The notes under the pieces are model-generated. The model was given only the letters and a program-made list of their open reading frames with translations, had not been told where the DNA came from and made no database searches. A stretch of DNA of 64,000 bases from Paracoccus liaowanqingii. Its GTDB lineage: Bacteria; Pseudomonadota; Alphaproteobacteria; Rhodobacterales; Rhodobacteraceae. Both the position numbers and the translations under genes were made by a program. Positions 17,772-26,141 of the stretch are shown here, one piece after another. Numbering within the stretch: position 1 is the stretch's first letter; each line of letters opens with the position of its first letter. The stretch covers positions 1,838,501-1,902,500 of the forward strand of contig NZ_CP038439.1 in assembly GCF_004683865.2 (NCBI RefSeq), in the 5' to 3' direction.

Positions 17772-20060
17772 TCAGCTCTCCTCCTCGGGCTTGCGGCGGG
17801 GGGGTGCCCCGCGCAGCAGGGCAAAGGCCGCGATGGCGGCGATGGCGACCACGGTGATCTCTCCGAACGTGTCCAGCGCGCGGAAATCGACCAGGATCAC
17901 GTTGACGATGTTGCGTCCGAAGGCCTCGGGATACGAGGTCGCCTCGAAATAGGTGGTCAGGCGGCGGTCGAAATCGGATGCCAGGACCGAGATCGTCAGG
18001 AAGGTCGTGATCAGGCCCATGCCCCCCGCGATGACGGCATGTCCGGTGCGGAACACCATCTTGGACCGGCGCGGCAGATAGGGCAGCCGCAGCATCGCCA
18101 GGCTGACCAGCACGACGACCAGCACCTCGACCAGAAGCTGGGTGATGGCCACGTCGGGGGCGCTGAACATGATGAAGATCAGCGCGACGCCGATGCCCAC
18201 CACGCCCATGGCCGCCACCGCCGTCATGCGGCTGTGGGTCCAGACGGTCAGGATCGCGCCGGTGGCGATCAGGCCCAGGACGGCCCATTGCACCGGATGC
18301 ACCCCGTCCGTGGACAGGCTGAGCCCGGCCTGGAAGGCGCCCTTGAGGATGTAGGTGCCGCCGACCAGCACGACGAAGGTGGCGAAGGTCACCGCCATGT
18401 AGCGCTGCAGGCTGCCGGTCTGGATCAGCCCGGTCAGCCAGGCGGCGAAGGCCTTGAACGCGTCCAGCAGACGGTCCCAGCCCGCGTCGAAATCGACGCG
18501 GCTGCGCGCCTCGATGGCGGCCAGGCGGGCGCGGATCGCCTCGTGCCGGCGATAGACCAGCCAGCCCGCAAGGAAGGTCAGCAGCGACAGGATCAGCGCC
18601 ATGTTGATGCCGCCCCACAGGTACAGCTCCACGGGGCGCACCTCACCGAAGACGGCATGGGTGGCGGGGCCGACCAGGTAATGGCCCAGCACGCCCGGCA
18701 CCAGGCCGAAGATCAGCGACAGCGCGCCCAGGACCAGCGGCCCGGCCAGCATCGGCCAGGGGCCTTCATGCGGCGCGTGGGGCGTCGGGCGCAGATCGCC
18801 CCGGAAGGGCTTCAGCGCGACGATGCCGCCCACCGCGAACATCATCACCGAGGCCGCGAAGGCCATCATCGTGACCCAGAAGGCGCCGAAGCCCTCCAGC
18901 CCCAGACCGGCCTTGTACATGAATTCCTTGCCGATGAAGCCGACCATGGGCGGGATGCCCGCCATGCTGATCGCGGCCAGCGCGGCGGCCAGCCCGGTCA
19001 GCGGCATCGCCTTGGACAGGCCACCCAGCACCGCCGTCTCGCGGGTGCCGGTGGCATGGTCGACGATGCCGATCATCAGGAACAGCGCCGCCTTGTAGAG
19101 CGAGTGCACCACCAGGAAGGTCATCGCGGCCATGATCGCGTAATGCGTGCCCGCGCCGATGAACATGGTCAGCGTGCCAAGCGCCATCAGCGTGGTATAG
19201 GCCAAGACCTGCTTGATGTCGGTCTGCCGCATGGCCATGACGGATGCGAAGACAGCCGTCACGCCGCCGAACAGCGTCAGGATCCAGAACCAGGCGTCGG
19301 TGCCGCCAAGCGTCGGGTTCATCCGCGCCATCAGGAACACGCCCGCCTTCACCATCGTGGCGCTGTGCAGATAGGCCGAGACCGGCGTCGGCGCGGCCAT
19401 CGCGTTGGGCAGCCAGAAGTGGAACGGCACCTGGGCCGACTTGGTGAAGGTGCCCGCCAGGACCAGCAGCAGGATCGCCATGTACCAGGGATGGGCGCGG
19501 ATCTCGTCGCCCATGGTCAGGATCTGCGACAGCTGGAACGTGCCCGCGACATTGCCCAGGATGATCATGCCCCCCAGCATCGCCAGGCCGCCCGTCCCCG
19601 TCACCAGCAGCGCCTGGAGCGCCGAGCGGCGCGACTTGGCGCTGTCGGCGTTGAAGCCGATCAGCAGATAGGATGAGATCGTCGTGACCTCCCAGAAGAC
19701 GAACAGCATGATCAGGTCGTCCGACAGCACCAGGCCCAGCATGCCGACCATGAACATCAGCAGGTAGCAGACGAAGCGCGGATAATCGGGATGATCGCCC
19801 AGGTAGCGCGCCGAATACAGCGTCACCGCCAGGCCGATCCCGGTGATCAGCAGCGCGAAGGTCATGCTCAGCCCGTCCAGCAGCACCGCCAGCCGGATCC
19901 CGAGCGAGGGCACCCAATCGATGCCGCCCAGCACGGGCGCCAGCGCCACCTGCGGCATGAGCCCGAGGAAGTACAGAAACAGGATGCCGGGAAAGGCGAT
20001 GGACACCCAGCCCGCCGGGCCACCCATCACGCGATCCACTTTTTGATAGTCGTCAGCCAT
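17772..20060 (-). CDS. mnhA: Mrp Na+/H+ antiporter subunit A
   Basis: A 762-residue large subunit, homologous to complex I NuoL. About 20 membrane helices are predicted. Signatures include LFVFWEVTTISSYLLIGF with its membrane Glu, FTKSAQVPFHFWLPNAM with the conserved Lys, SAYLHSATMVKAGVFL, and a C-terminal DUF4040-type part (about 600-750) with IMFSAPDVAITQLLVEV. It exchanges cytoplasmic Na+ for external H+ together with subunits B-G, supporting salt and alkali tolerance. The start MADDYQKVDRVM is chosen over an upstream in-frame ATG because it begins the conserved sequence. First gene of the operon. Confidence 0.95.
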   Translation of the reverse strand: MADDYQKVDRVMGGPAGWVSIAFPGILFLYFLGLMPQVALAPVLGGIDWVPSLGIRLAVLLDGLSMTFALLITGIGLAVTLYSARYLGDHPDYPRFVCYLLMFMVGMLGLVLSDDLIMLFVFWEVTTISSYLLIGFNADSAKSRRSALQALLVTGTGGLAMLGGMIILGNVAGTFQLSQILTMGDEIRAHPWYMAILLLVLAGTFTKSAQVPFHFWLPNAMAAPTPVSAYLHSATMVKAGVFLMARMNPTLGGTDAWFWILTLFGGVTAVFASVMAMRQTDIKQVLAYTTLMALGTLTMFIGAGTHYAIMAAMTFLVVHSLYKAALFLMIGIVDHATGTRETAVLGGLSKAMPLTGLAAALAAISMAGIPPMVGFIGKEFMYKAGLGLEGFGAFWVTMMAFAASVMMFAVGGIVALKPFRGDLRPTPHAPHEGPWPMLAGPLVLGALSLIFGLVPGVLGHYLVGPATHAVFGEVRPVELYLWGGINMALILSLLTFLAGWLVYRRHEAIRARLAAIEARSRVDFDAGWDRLLDAFKAFAAWLTGLIQTGSLQRYMAVTFATFVVLVGGTYILKGAFQAGLSLSTDGVHPVQWAVLGLIATGAILTVWTHSRMTAVAAMGVVGIGVALIFIMFSAPDVAITQLLVEVLVVVLVSLAMLRLPYLPRRSKMVFRTGHAVIAGGMGLITTFLTISVLASDFDRRLTTYFEATSYPEAFGRNIVNVILVDFRALDTFGEITVVAIAAIAAFALLRGAPPRRKPEEES

Positions 20061-20473
20061 GTCTCGAACCTCTGTCGCGGCATGCAGTTGGCGACGGGTC
20101 TTAGCATCCTTTTTTTCAGGGCGACAGACGGCAGGATGCGGGAAATGCGCGGCCATGGTCGAAAAGACGGGGCCCGCCCCGGGGCCTCAGGCGCGGGCCC
20201 GCGCCCGCGGTGTAAAGAAGTCGGCGCAAGCGGCGCGCGGGGATCGGGGCCTCGGGTCAAGCCCGCCCCGGCCGCCAGGATGCGACGTCTTGACGCAGGT
20301 CGCGAGGCCGAGAAACCCAACGCGGCGATGGGCTTGGGGGGGCGGTGACGGCGCGACGGACGGCCCCGGCATCTGACCCCTTGCCCCGAGGCCCGGCCTG
20401 AGTGTTTCATGGCGGCAGCTCCGGGCGGCGCGACCGTCCTTGATTCGTCACATTCCAAACGAGGGGACATCCC
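20061..20473. other. Intergenic region between mnhA and bioY
   Basis: A 413-base divergent gap that should hold the promoters of the mnh operon (minus) and bioY (plus). It is extremely GC-rich in the middle, with a 14-bp perfect palindrome at 20191-20204. I see no convincing gene, no BioR-like operator and no clear -35/-10 pair. Confidence 0.5.
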
Positions 20474-21016
20474 ATGCTGCTTGCCCAGGACCGCATCGCC
20501 GGACAGAGCCTTGCCGCCAAGGCCGGCCTGACGCTGGCCGCCGCCGCGCTGATCGCGCTTGGCGCCAAGATCCAGCTGCCGTTCTGGCCCGTGCCGATGA
20601 CGCTGCAGACGCTGGCCGTGCTGGTCATCGCGGCGGGCCTGGGTCCGCGCCTCGGGCTGGCGGCGATGGGCGCCTACATGGCCGCTGGCCTGGCCGGGCT
20701 GCCGGTCTTTGCCGGATCGCCCGAGCGCGGGCTGGGCCTGGCCTATCTGGCGGGCCCGACGACCGGCTTCCTGATCGGCATGGCGCTGGCCATGGTCGTG
20801 ACCGGCGCGCTGGCGCAGGGCCGCGGCCTGGGGATGCGGGCGTTGGCGATGATCGCGGGCACCGTCGCCATCTATGTGCCGGGCCTGATCTGGCTGTCGG
20901 CCTTCGTGCCGGCGGATCGGCTGCTGGCCGTGGGCGTGGCGCCCTTCATCCTGGGCGACATGGTCAAGGTGGCCATCGGCGCGCTGGCGCTTCAGATGGT
21001 CGGCACCCGCCGCTGA
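20474..21016 (+). CDS. bioY: BioY, biotin transporter S component
   Basis: A 180-residue membrane protein of the BioY family (six helices). Recognition segments are LGAKIQLPFWPVPMTLQTLAV, LGLAAMGAYMAAGLAGLPVFAG and AYLAGPTTGFLIGM, the last being the biotin-binding region of ECF S components. A ribosome site GAGGGG precedes the ATG. No ECF energising genes (bioM, bioN) are adjacent, so it works either alone, as some BioY proteins do, or with components encoded elsewhere. Confidence 0.94.
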   Translation: MLLAQDRIAGQSLAAKAGLTLAAAALIALGAKIQLPFWPVPMTLQTLAVLVIAAGLGPRLGLAAMGAYMAAGLAGLPVFAGSPERGLGLAYLAGPTTGFLIGMALAMVVTGALAQGRGLGMRALAMIAGTVAIYVPGLIWLSAFVPADRLLAVGVAPFILGDMVKVAIGALALQMVGTRR

Positions 21017-21083
21017 TCCGATTTGCCGGGCGCGGGGTCCGTTGCGGCCCCGCGCCGCTGCAGGACCCTGCCAGAGGCCGCGC

Positions 21084-21557
21084 ATGACCCAGGACCCCAC
21101 CCCCCGGACCATCGCCCGGATCGAGGCCAGCTTCGGCGCGCAGGGCCTGATGCGCCATCTGGGCGCGACCATCGCCGCGATCCGGTCCGGAGAGGTCGTG
21201 CTGCACCTGCCCTATCGCGCCGAGCTGACCCAGCAGATGGGCTATTTCCACGCCGGCGGCACCTCGGCCCTGGCCGACACCGCCGGGGGATATGCGGCCC
21301 TCACCCTCTTTCCCGAGGGCCATGAGGTGCTGACGACCGAATTCAAGCTGAACCTTCTGAACCCCGCCCGAGGCGAGCGGCTGGAGGCGGTGGGCCGCGT
21401 CCTCAAGCCGGGGCGCACGCTGACCGTCTGCCAGCTGGATGTCTTTGCCGTCGAGGGCGAGGCCCGCACCCATGTCGCGACCGGCCTGCAGACGCTGATC
21501 TGCATCGCCGCGCGCCCCTCCTCCGGCCGGCCCGCCCAAGCGACTCCCCCCTCGTGA
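21084..21557 (+). CDS. PaaI-family hotdog-fold thioesterase
   Basis: A 157-residue single hotdog domain. The family motif is GYFHAGGTSALADTAGGYAAL, where HAG and the following Asp form the expected active-site region, and TEFKLNLLNPARGERL follows. It probably hydrolyses an acyl-CoA thioester; the substrate cannot be read from the sequence. The gene sits between bioY and gnd on the same strand. Confidence 0.85.
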   Translation: MTQDPTPRTIARIEASFGAQGLMRHLGATIAAIRSGEVVLHLPYRAELTQQMGYFHAGGTSALADTAGGYAALTLFPEGHEVLTTEFKLNLLNPARGERLEAVGRVLKPGRTLTVCQLDVFAVEGEARTHVATGLQTLICIAARPSSGRPAQATPPS

Positions 21558-21622
21558 CAGCGGGCGGGCGGTCGGGTAGACGGCCGCAACCGCATTTTCC
21601 GAAGGCAGAAGGGGCAGCGCAG

Positions 21623-23023
21623 ATGGCACAGGCACGGATCGGGCTGATCGGCTTGGGGACGATGGGGGCGGCCTTGGCGCTCAACATCGCCGAGAAGGGC
21701 TTTCCCATTGCGGTCTGGAACCGCACGACCGAGGTCACCCGCCGCTTTGCCGCGGAGGCGGGACCGCTGGCGCCCCGCGTGATCCCCGCCGGCACGCTGG
21801 AGGCGCTGGTGGCCGCCATCGCCCGACCCCGCACGATCATCCTGATGGTGCCCGCGGGCGAGGCGGTGGACGCGCAGCTGGATGCCCTGGCGCCGCTGCT
21901 GGAGGCCGACGATCTGGTGATCGACGCGGGCAATGCCGATTTCCACGACACCAACCGCCGCGACGAGGCCGGGCTGCCCTTCCGCTTTCTGGGCATGGGC
22001 ATCTCGGGCGGCGAGGAGGGCGCGCGGCACGGCCCCGCGATCATGGGCGGCGGCGCGGCGGCGGACTGGGACCGCGTGGCGCCGGTGATGACCGCCATCG
22101 CCGCCCGAGCCGAGGACGGTGCCCCCTGCGCGGCCCGCATGGGCGATGCGGGCGCCGGGCATTTCGTCAAGATGGTCCATAACGGCATCGAATATGCCGA
22201 CATGCAGATGATCGCCGAGGTCTATGGCCTGATGCGCGACGGCATGGGGCTGGAGGCCACAGCCATCTCACGGATCTTCGAGGGCTGGAACGGGGGCATC
22301 CTGTCCAGCTATCTGGTCGAGATCTCGGCCGCCGTCACCGCCGCGCGCGATCCCCATACGGGGGCCGCGATGCCCGACGTGATCCTGGACCGCGCGGGCC
22401 AGAAGGGCACCGGCCGCTGGACCGCGATCGAGGCGCAGCACCTGTTGGCCCCCATCCCGGTGATCGAGGCGGCCGTCATGGCGCGCAACGTCAGCGCCCG
22501 GCTAGACGAGCGGGATGCCGGCCAGGCGCGCTTCGGCGCCGGCGCGGGCCCCTGCGCGCTGGAGCCCGCGGCGCTGGAGCAGGCGCTGATCGCGGGCAAG
22601 ATCCTGTGCTATGCGCAGGGCTTCGCGATGATCGGGGCGGCCTCGGACAGCTTCGGCTGGACGCTGGACCTGCCGCAGATCGCGCGGGTCTGGCGGGCGG
22701 GCTGCATCATCCGCTCGACCATGCTGAACGACATGGCCGAGGCGCTGGCCGAGGATCCGGGCCGCAACCTGATCCTGGCGCCGTTCTTCGCCGAGCTGAT
22801 CGACAGGGCGATGCCGGCCCTGCGGCAGGTCGTGTCGCAGGGGATCGCGGCAGGGCATCCGCTGCCGGCGCTGGCCTCGGGGCTGATGTGGTTCGACATG
22901 ATGCGCACGGCGCGCGGGACGGCGAACCTGATCCAGGCGCAGCGGGACTTCTTCGGCGCGCATGGGTTCGAGCGGCTGGACGGGATCGCCGACCGGCACG
23001 GGCCCTGGGGCGGGACGGACTGA
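21623..23023 (+). CDS. gnd: 6-phosphogluconate dehydrogenase (decarboxylating)
   Basis: A 466-residue NADP-dependent enzyme converting 6-phosphogluconate to ribulose-5-phosphate and CO2. The N-terminal Rossmann motif is IGLIGLGTMGAALALNIAEKG; further motifs are DAGNADFHDTNRR, GMGISGGEEGARHGPAIM, FVKMVHNGIEYADMQMIAE with the catalytic Lys, and GQKGTGRWTAIEA. The first ATG of the frame (21554) overlaps the preceding thioesterase; MAQARIGLIG at 21623 is the normal start. Length is that of the long (E. coli type) Gnd. Confidence 0.95.
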   Translation: MAQARIGLIGLGTMGAALALNIAEKGFPIAVWNRTTEVTRRFAAEAGPLAPRVIPAGTLEALVAAIARPRTIILMVPAGEAVDAQLDALAPLLEADDLVIDAGNADFHDTNRRDEAGLPFRFLGMGISGGEEGARHGPAIMGGGAAADWDRVAPVMTAIAARAEDGAPCAARMGDAGAGHFVKMVHNGIEYADMQMIAEVYGLMRDGMGLEATAISRIFEGWNGGILSSYLVEISAAVTAARDPHTGAAMPDVILDRAGQKGTGRWTAIEAQHLLAPIPVIEAAVMARNVSARLDERDAGQARFGAGAGPCALEPAALEQALIAGKILCYAQGFAMIGAASDSFGWTLDLPQIARVWRAGCIIRSTMLNDMAEALAEDPGRNLILAPFFAELIDRAMPALRQVVSQGIAAGHPLPALASGLMWFDMMRTARGTANLIQAQRDFFGAHGFERLDGIADRHGPWGGTD

Positions 23024-23033
23024 GAGGGCGTCA

Positions 23034-23092
23034 GGGGGGCGCTGCCCCCCGTCCTGCGGACTCCCCCCGGGATATTTCGGCCAAGATGAAAG
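23034..23092 (-). repeat. Intergenic hairpin repeat, copy B (most complete)
   Basis: Read on the minus strand: TTCATCTTGGCCGAAATATCCC, a G6 run, a CCGCAGGA spacer, then a 7-bp inverted repeat GGGGGGC/GCCCCCC around a 3-base loop. It lies between the convergent gnd and ectR-like genes and could end transcription of either. Confidence 0.7.
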
Positions 23093-23110
23093 GGTCAGGA
23101 GGTCAGGAGG

Positions 23111-23638
23111 TCAGGGGCGGGGGCGGGGGCGACCGATCTCGCCCAGGGTCAGGACGGGCGAGGCGTCGATGCCCTGCGCGTTCAGCATGGCGGCGACGCG
23201 TTCCAGCGCGGCCACCAGCATCGCCTGTTCCCAGTCCTGCAATGCGTGAAAGCCCGTCACGAAATGCTGCTGCAGGGCGTCGGGGGCCTCGGCCAGCGCG
23301 GTGGCGCCGCTGTCGGTCAGGATGACATGCAGCTGGCGGCGGTCGGTGCTGGAGCGCTGGCGCTGCGTCAGGCCCAGCTTGTCCAGCTGGTCGACCAAGG
23401 CTGTCACGGTCGCCTGGCTGACGCCCATCTGCGCGGCCAGAAGCGTCGGGGTGGCGGTGCGGTCGTCGCGGGCGGCCAGGATCTGCAGCACCCGCAGCTT
23501 GGCCGGGGTCAGGCCCACGGCCTGCGCGAGGTCGCGCTCGTACTGCTCGGTCGCGCGCAGGATGCGGCGCAGCGCGATCAGCGCCGCGTCGGAGCGGGGA
23601 ATGGCGGAATCGCGGGTCATGGCGGCGTCCTGGGTCAT
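23111..23638 (-). CDS. ectR: MarR-family regulator, probable EctR
   Basis: A 175-residue MarR-type repressor with a winged helix: LRVLQILAARDDR, then LLAAQMGVSQATVTALVDQLDKLGL as helix-turn-helix, and the DRRQLHVILTDSG wing. It is divergent from ectA with a 217-base gap. In halophilic methylotrophs the MarR-type EctR represses ectABC-ask, and this gene has the same position and family, so I call it ectR; the assignment rests on context. Several in-frame ATGs precede the conserved part; 23638 is a compromise. Confidence 0.8.
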   Translation of the reverse strand: MTQDAAMTRDSAIPRSDAALIALRRILRATEQYERDLAQAVGLTPAKLRVLQILAARDDRTATPTLLAAQMGVSQATVTALVDQLDKLGLTQRQRSSTDRRQLHVILTDSGATALAEAPDALQQHFVTGFHALQDWEQAMLVAALERVAAMLNAQGIDASPVLTLGEIGRPRPRP

Positions 23639-23855
23639 GGACGGCTGTATGCCACCGGCGGCGGGGTCTGGGCAATGGGGCAACCTGTCATTCGTCTGCC
23701 GAAGGGTGAAGGTCACGGACACGTGTGAAAGACGTGAAAATTATCAAGTCAGGGTGACTACTTATCCGGAACTTTGCGGAAATCCGGGGCAATGGTTGAA
23801 ACCATCGCCCGGGTCGGTTAGTTAGAGCCCCGAAGCAATCGAGGATCACCGACCC
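23639..23855 (+). promoter_or_regulatory. ectA promoter region with inverted repeat
   Basis: This AT-richer divergent gap holds ATGGTT-GA-AACCAT, a perfect 6-bp inverted repeat at 23792-23805, which overlaps a possible -35 TTGAAA (23796-23801). A second palindrome, ACACGTGT, lies at 23719-23726. Either could be the operator for the MarR-type regulator. The -10 box is weak (TAGTTA-like), so the promoter itself is uncertain. Confidence 0.4.
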
Positions 23856-24392
23856 ATGCCCAAGGATATGCAGGACATCGAACGTCCCCGCCAGCTGGTG
23901 CTGCGCAAGCCCGACCCGACCGACGGCGCCGCCGTGTGGGAGCTGGTGCGCGACTGCAAGCCGCTGGACGAGAACTCGATGTACTGCAATCTGGTGCAGG
24001 CCGAGCATTTCCGCGACACCTGCGTGGTCGCCGATCTGGACGGCGATGTCGTGGGCTGGATCTCGGGTCACATGATCCCCAACGAGGATGCGCTGTTCGT
24101 TTGGCAGGTCGCGGTCAGCCCACGGGCGCGCGGTCTGGGACTGGGCCGCAAGATGCTGACCCATCTGGTCGAGCGCGACGAATGCACGGACGCCACCCGG
24201 CTGAACACCACCATCACGCGCGACAACGACGCCTCCTGGGCGCTGTTCCGCAGCCTGGCGCGCGCCCTGGGCGGCGAGCTGAGCGACGATCCTCATTTCA
24301 CCCGCCACGAACATTTCGACGGGCGCCACGCGACCGAGCACATGGTGACGATCACCCTGCCCCGGCCCGCCCGTCAGGCCCGCGCCGCCTGA
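23856..24392 (+). CDS. ectA: L-2,4-diaminobutyrate acetyltransferase
   Basis: A 178-residue GNAT enzyme, first committed step of ectoine synthesis: it acetylates L-2,4-diaminobutyrate from acetyl-CoA. EctA motifs are DENSMYCNLV, WQVAVSPRARGLGLGRKM (acetyl-CoA loop), TTITRDNDASWALFRSLA and FDGRHATEHMV. A GAGGA lies about 10 bases before the ATG. It is the first gene of a tight ect operon. Confidence 0.97.
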   Translation: MPKDMQDIERPRQLVLRKPDPTDGAAVWELVRDCKPLDENSMYCNLVQAEHFRDTCVVADLDGDVVGWISGHMIPNEDALFVWQVAVSPRARGLGLGRKMLTHLVERDECTDATRLNTTITRDNDASWALFRSLARALGGELSDDPHFTRHEHFDGRHATEHMVTITLPRPARQARAA

Positions 24393-24451
24393 TCCCTTTG
24401 CGGCGCATTCCCCATTCTGCTGATAACGCACATCGTGCGAAAGGACTTCTC

Positions 24452-25744
24452 ATGGCCAAGGACATGGCAACACCCGACACCGACACCGGCATCTTCACCC
24501 GTCGCGAAAGCGAGGCGCGGTCCTATTGCCGGGGCATTCCCACCCTCTTCGCCTCGGCCAGCGGCTCGGTGATGCGGGGCGCGGACGGATCCGAGCATAT
24601 CGATTTCCTGGCCGGCTGTTCGTCGCTGAACTATGGCCACAACGATCCCGACATGAAGGCGGCGCTGATCGAGCACATCTCGGGCGACGGCATCGCGCAT
24701 GGGCTGGATCTGCACACCACGACCAAGGCGGCCTTCCTGCAGGCGTTCGAGACGCATATCCTGGCGCCCCGCGGCATGGATCACTGCGTGATGTTCACCG
24801 GACCGACCGGCGCCAATGCCGTCGAGGCGGCGATGAAGATCGCCCGCAAGGTGACCGGCCGCACCAACATCGTGGCCTTCACCAACGGCTTTCACGGCGT
24901 GACCATGGGCGCACTGGCCGCCACCGGCAACGGCTATCATCGCGGCGGCGCGGGGATGGAGACTCAGGGCGTCACCCGCGTGCCCTTCGACGATTACGCC
25001 AAGGGGTTGGACAGTGCCGCCCTGCTGGACCAGATGCTGTCGGACAATTCGGGCGGCATCGACGCCCCCGCCGCCATCATGATGGAGACGGTGCAGGGCG
25101 AGGGCGGGCTGAACGCCGCCTCGGCCGAATTCGTGAAGGCCGTGGCCGAGATCGCCAAGCGGCATGGCGCGCTGCTGATTCTGGACGACATCCAGGCAGG
25201 CTGCGGGCGGACCGGCAAGTTCTTCTCGTTCGAGGAGATGGGCGTGATGCCGGATCTGGTGCCGATGGCCAAGTCGGTCTCGGGCTTCGGCCTGCCTTTG
25301 GCGATGGTCCTGGTGCGGCCCCAGCATGACGTCTTCGGCCCCGCCGAGCACAACGGCACCTTCCGCGGCAACACCCATGCCTTCGTGACCGCCCGCGTGG
25401 CGATCGAGAAGTTCTGGTCGGACAAGGCCTTCGAGGCCGAGCTGGCCCAGAAGGCCGCGCTGATCGAGACGCGCCTGACGGAACTGGCCGACATGATCCC
25501 CGGTGCCTATCTGAAGGGTCGCGGGCTGATGCGCGGCGTCGATGTGGGCGGCGGCGAGTTGGCGGGCGCCATCTGCAAGCGCGCCTTCCAGGGCGGGCTG
25601 ATCATCGAGACCTCGGGGAACGAGGATCAGGTGGTCAAGGTGCTGGCCCCCCTGACCACGCCCACCGATCTGCTGTCGCGCGGCTTCGACATCCTGCTGG
25701 ATGCGGCCCGAGACGTTCTGGCCACCAAGATTGCTGCGGAGTAA
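24452..25744 (+). CDS. ectB: Diaminobutyrate-2-oxoglutarate transaminase
   Basis: A 430-residue class III PLP aminotransferase making L-2,4-diaminobutyrate from aspartate-semialdehyde and glutamate. Motifs: FTGPTGANAVEAAMKIARK, FTNGFHGVTMGAL, LILDDIQAGCGRTGKFFSFE with the PLP-binding Asp, and MAKSVSGFGLPLAM with the Schiff-base Lys. The longer open frame upstream overlaps ectA in another frame and is not coding; MAKDMATPDTDTGIF is the start. ectC follows 5 bases after its stop. Confidence 0.97.
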   Translation: MAKDMATPDTDTGIFTRRESEARSYCRGIPTLFASASGSVMRGADGSEHIDFLAGCSSLNYGHNDPDMKAALIEHISGDGIAHGLDLHTTTKAAFLQAFETHILAPRGMDHCVMFTGPTGANAVEAAMKIARKVTGRTNIVAFTNGFHGVTMGALAATGNGYHRGGAGMETQGVTRVPFDDYAKGLDSAALLDQMLSDNSGGIDAPAAIMMETVQGEGGLNAASAEFVKAVAEIAKRHGALLILDDIQAGCGRTGKFFSFEEMGVMPDLVPMAKSVSGFGLPLAMVLVRPQHDVFGPAEHNGTFRGNTHAFVTARVAIEKFWSDKAFEAELAQKAALIETRLTELADMIPGAYLKGRGLMRGVDVGGGELAGAICKRAFQGGLIIETSGNEDQVVKVLAPLTTPTDLLSRGFDILLDAARDVLATKIAAE

Positions 25745-25749
25745 GACAC

Positions 25750-26139
25750 ATGATCGTTCGTGATTTCAACAAACTGAAAGACACCGACCGTTCGGTGTCG
25801 GATGCCCGGTGGAACTCGGTCCGCATGCTGCTGGCCGATGACGGGATGGGCTTTTCCTTCCACATCACCACGCTGGAGGCGGGTTCGGAACACACGTTCC
25901 ACTACAAGCACCATTTTGAAAGCGTCTATTGCATGTCGGGCAAGGGCTCGATCACCGATCTGGCCACCGGCGAGACGCACCAGATCACGCCCGGCGTGAT
26001 GTACGCGCTGAACCTGAATGATCACCACACGCTGCGCGCGGACGAGACGCTGGTCATGGCCTGCTGCTTCAACCCGCCGATCACCGGGACCGAGGTCCAT
26101 CGCGAAGACGGCAGCTATGCGCCTGCCGAGACGGCCTGA
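25750..26139 (+). CDS. ectC: L-ectoine synthase
   Basis: A 129-residue cupin-fold enzyme that cyclises N-gamma-acetyl-diaminobutyrate to ectoine. The whole protein matches EctC: MIVRDFNKLKDTDRSV, SFHITTLEAGSEHTFHYKHH, ESVYCMSGKG, and the C-terminal VMACCFNPPITGTEVHREDG. A GGAG at the end of ectB serves as ribosome site. No ectD (ectoine hydroxylase) follows, so this locus makes ectoine, not hydroxyectoine. Confidence 0.97.
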   Translation: MIVRDFNKLKDTDRSVSDARWNSVRMLLADDGMGFSFHITTLEAGSEHTFHYKHHFESVYCMSGKGSITDLATGETHQITPGVMYALNLNDHHTLRADETLVMACCFNPPITGTEVHREDGSYAPAETA

Positions 26140-26141
26140 GC

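Noticed and set aside
15622..19676. Long plus-strand open frames across the mnh operon
   Set aside because: They are mirror frames of strongly conserved mnhA and mnhD on the minus strand; the translations are Gln/His/Arg-rich with no recognisable domain.
20061..20473. Possible small genes or a biotin-related operator upstream of bioY
   Set aside because: Open frames here are Arg/Pro/Ala-rich without ribosome sites, and no TTATC-n-GATAA type BioR box is visible.
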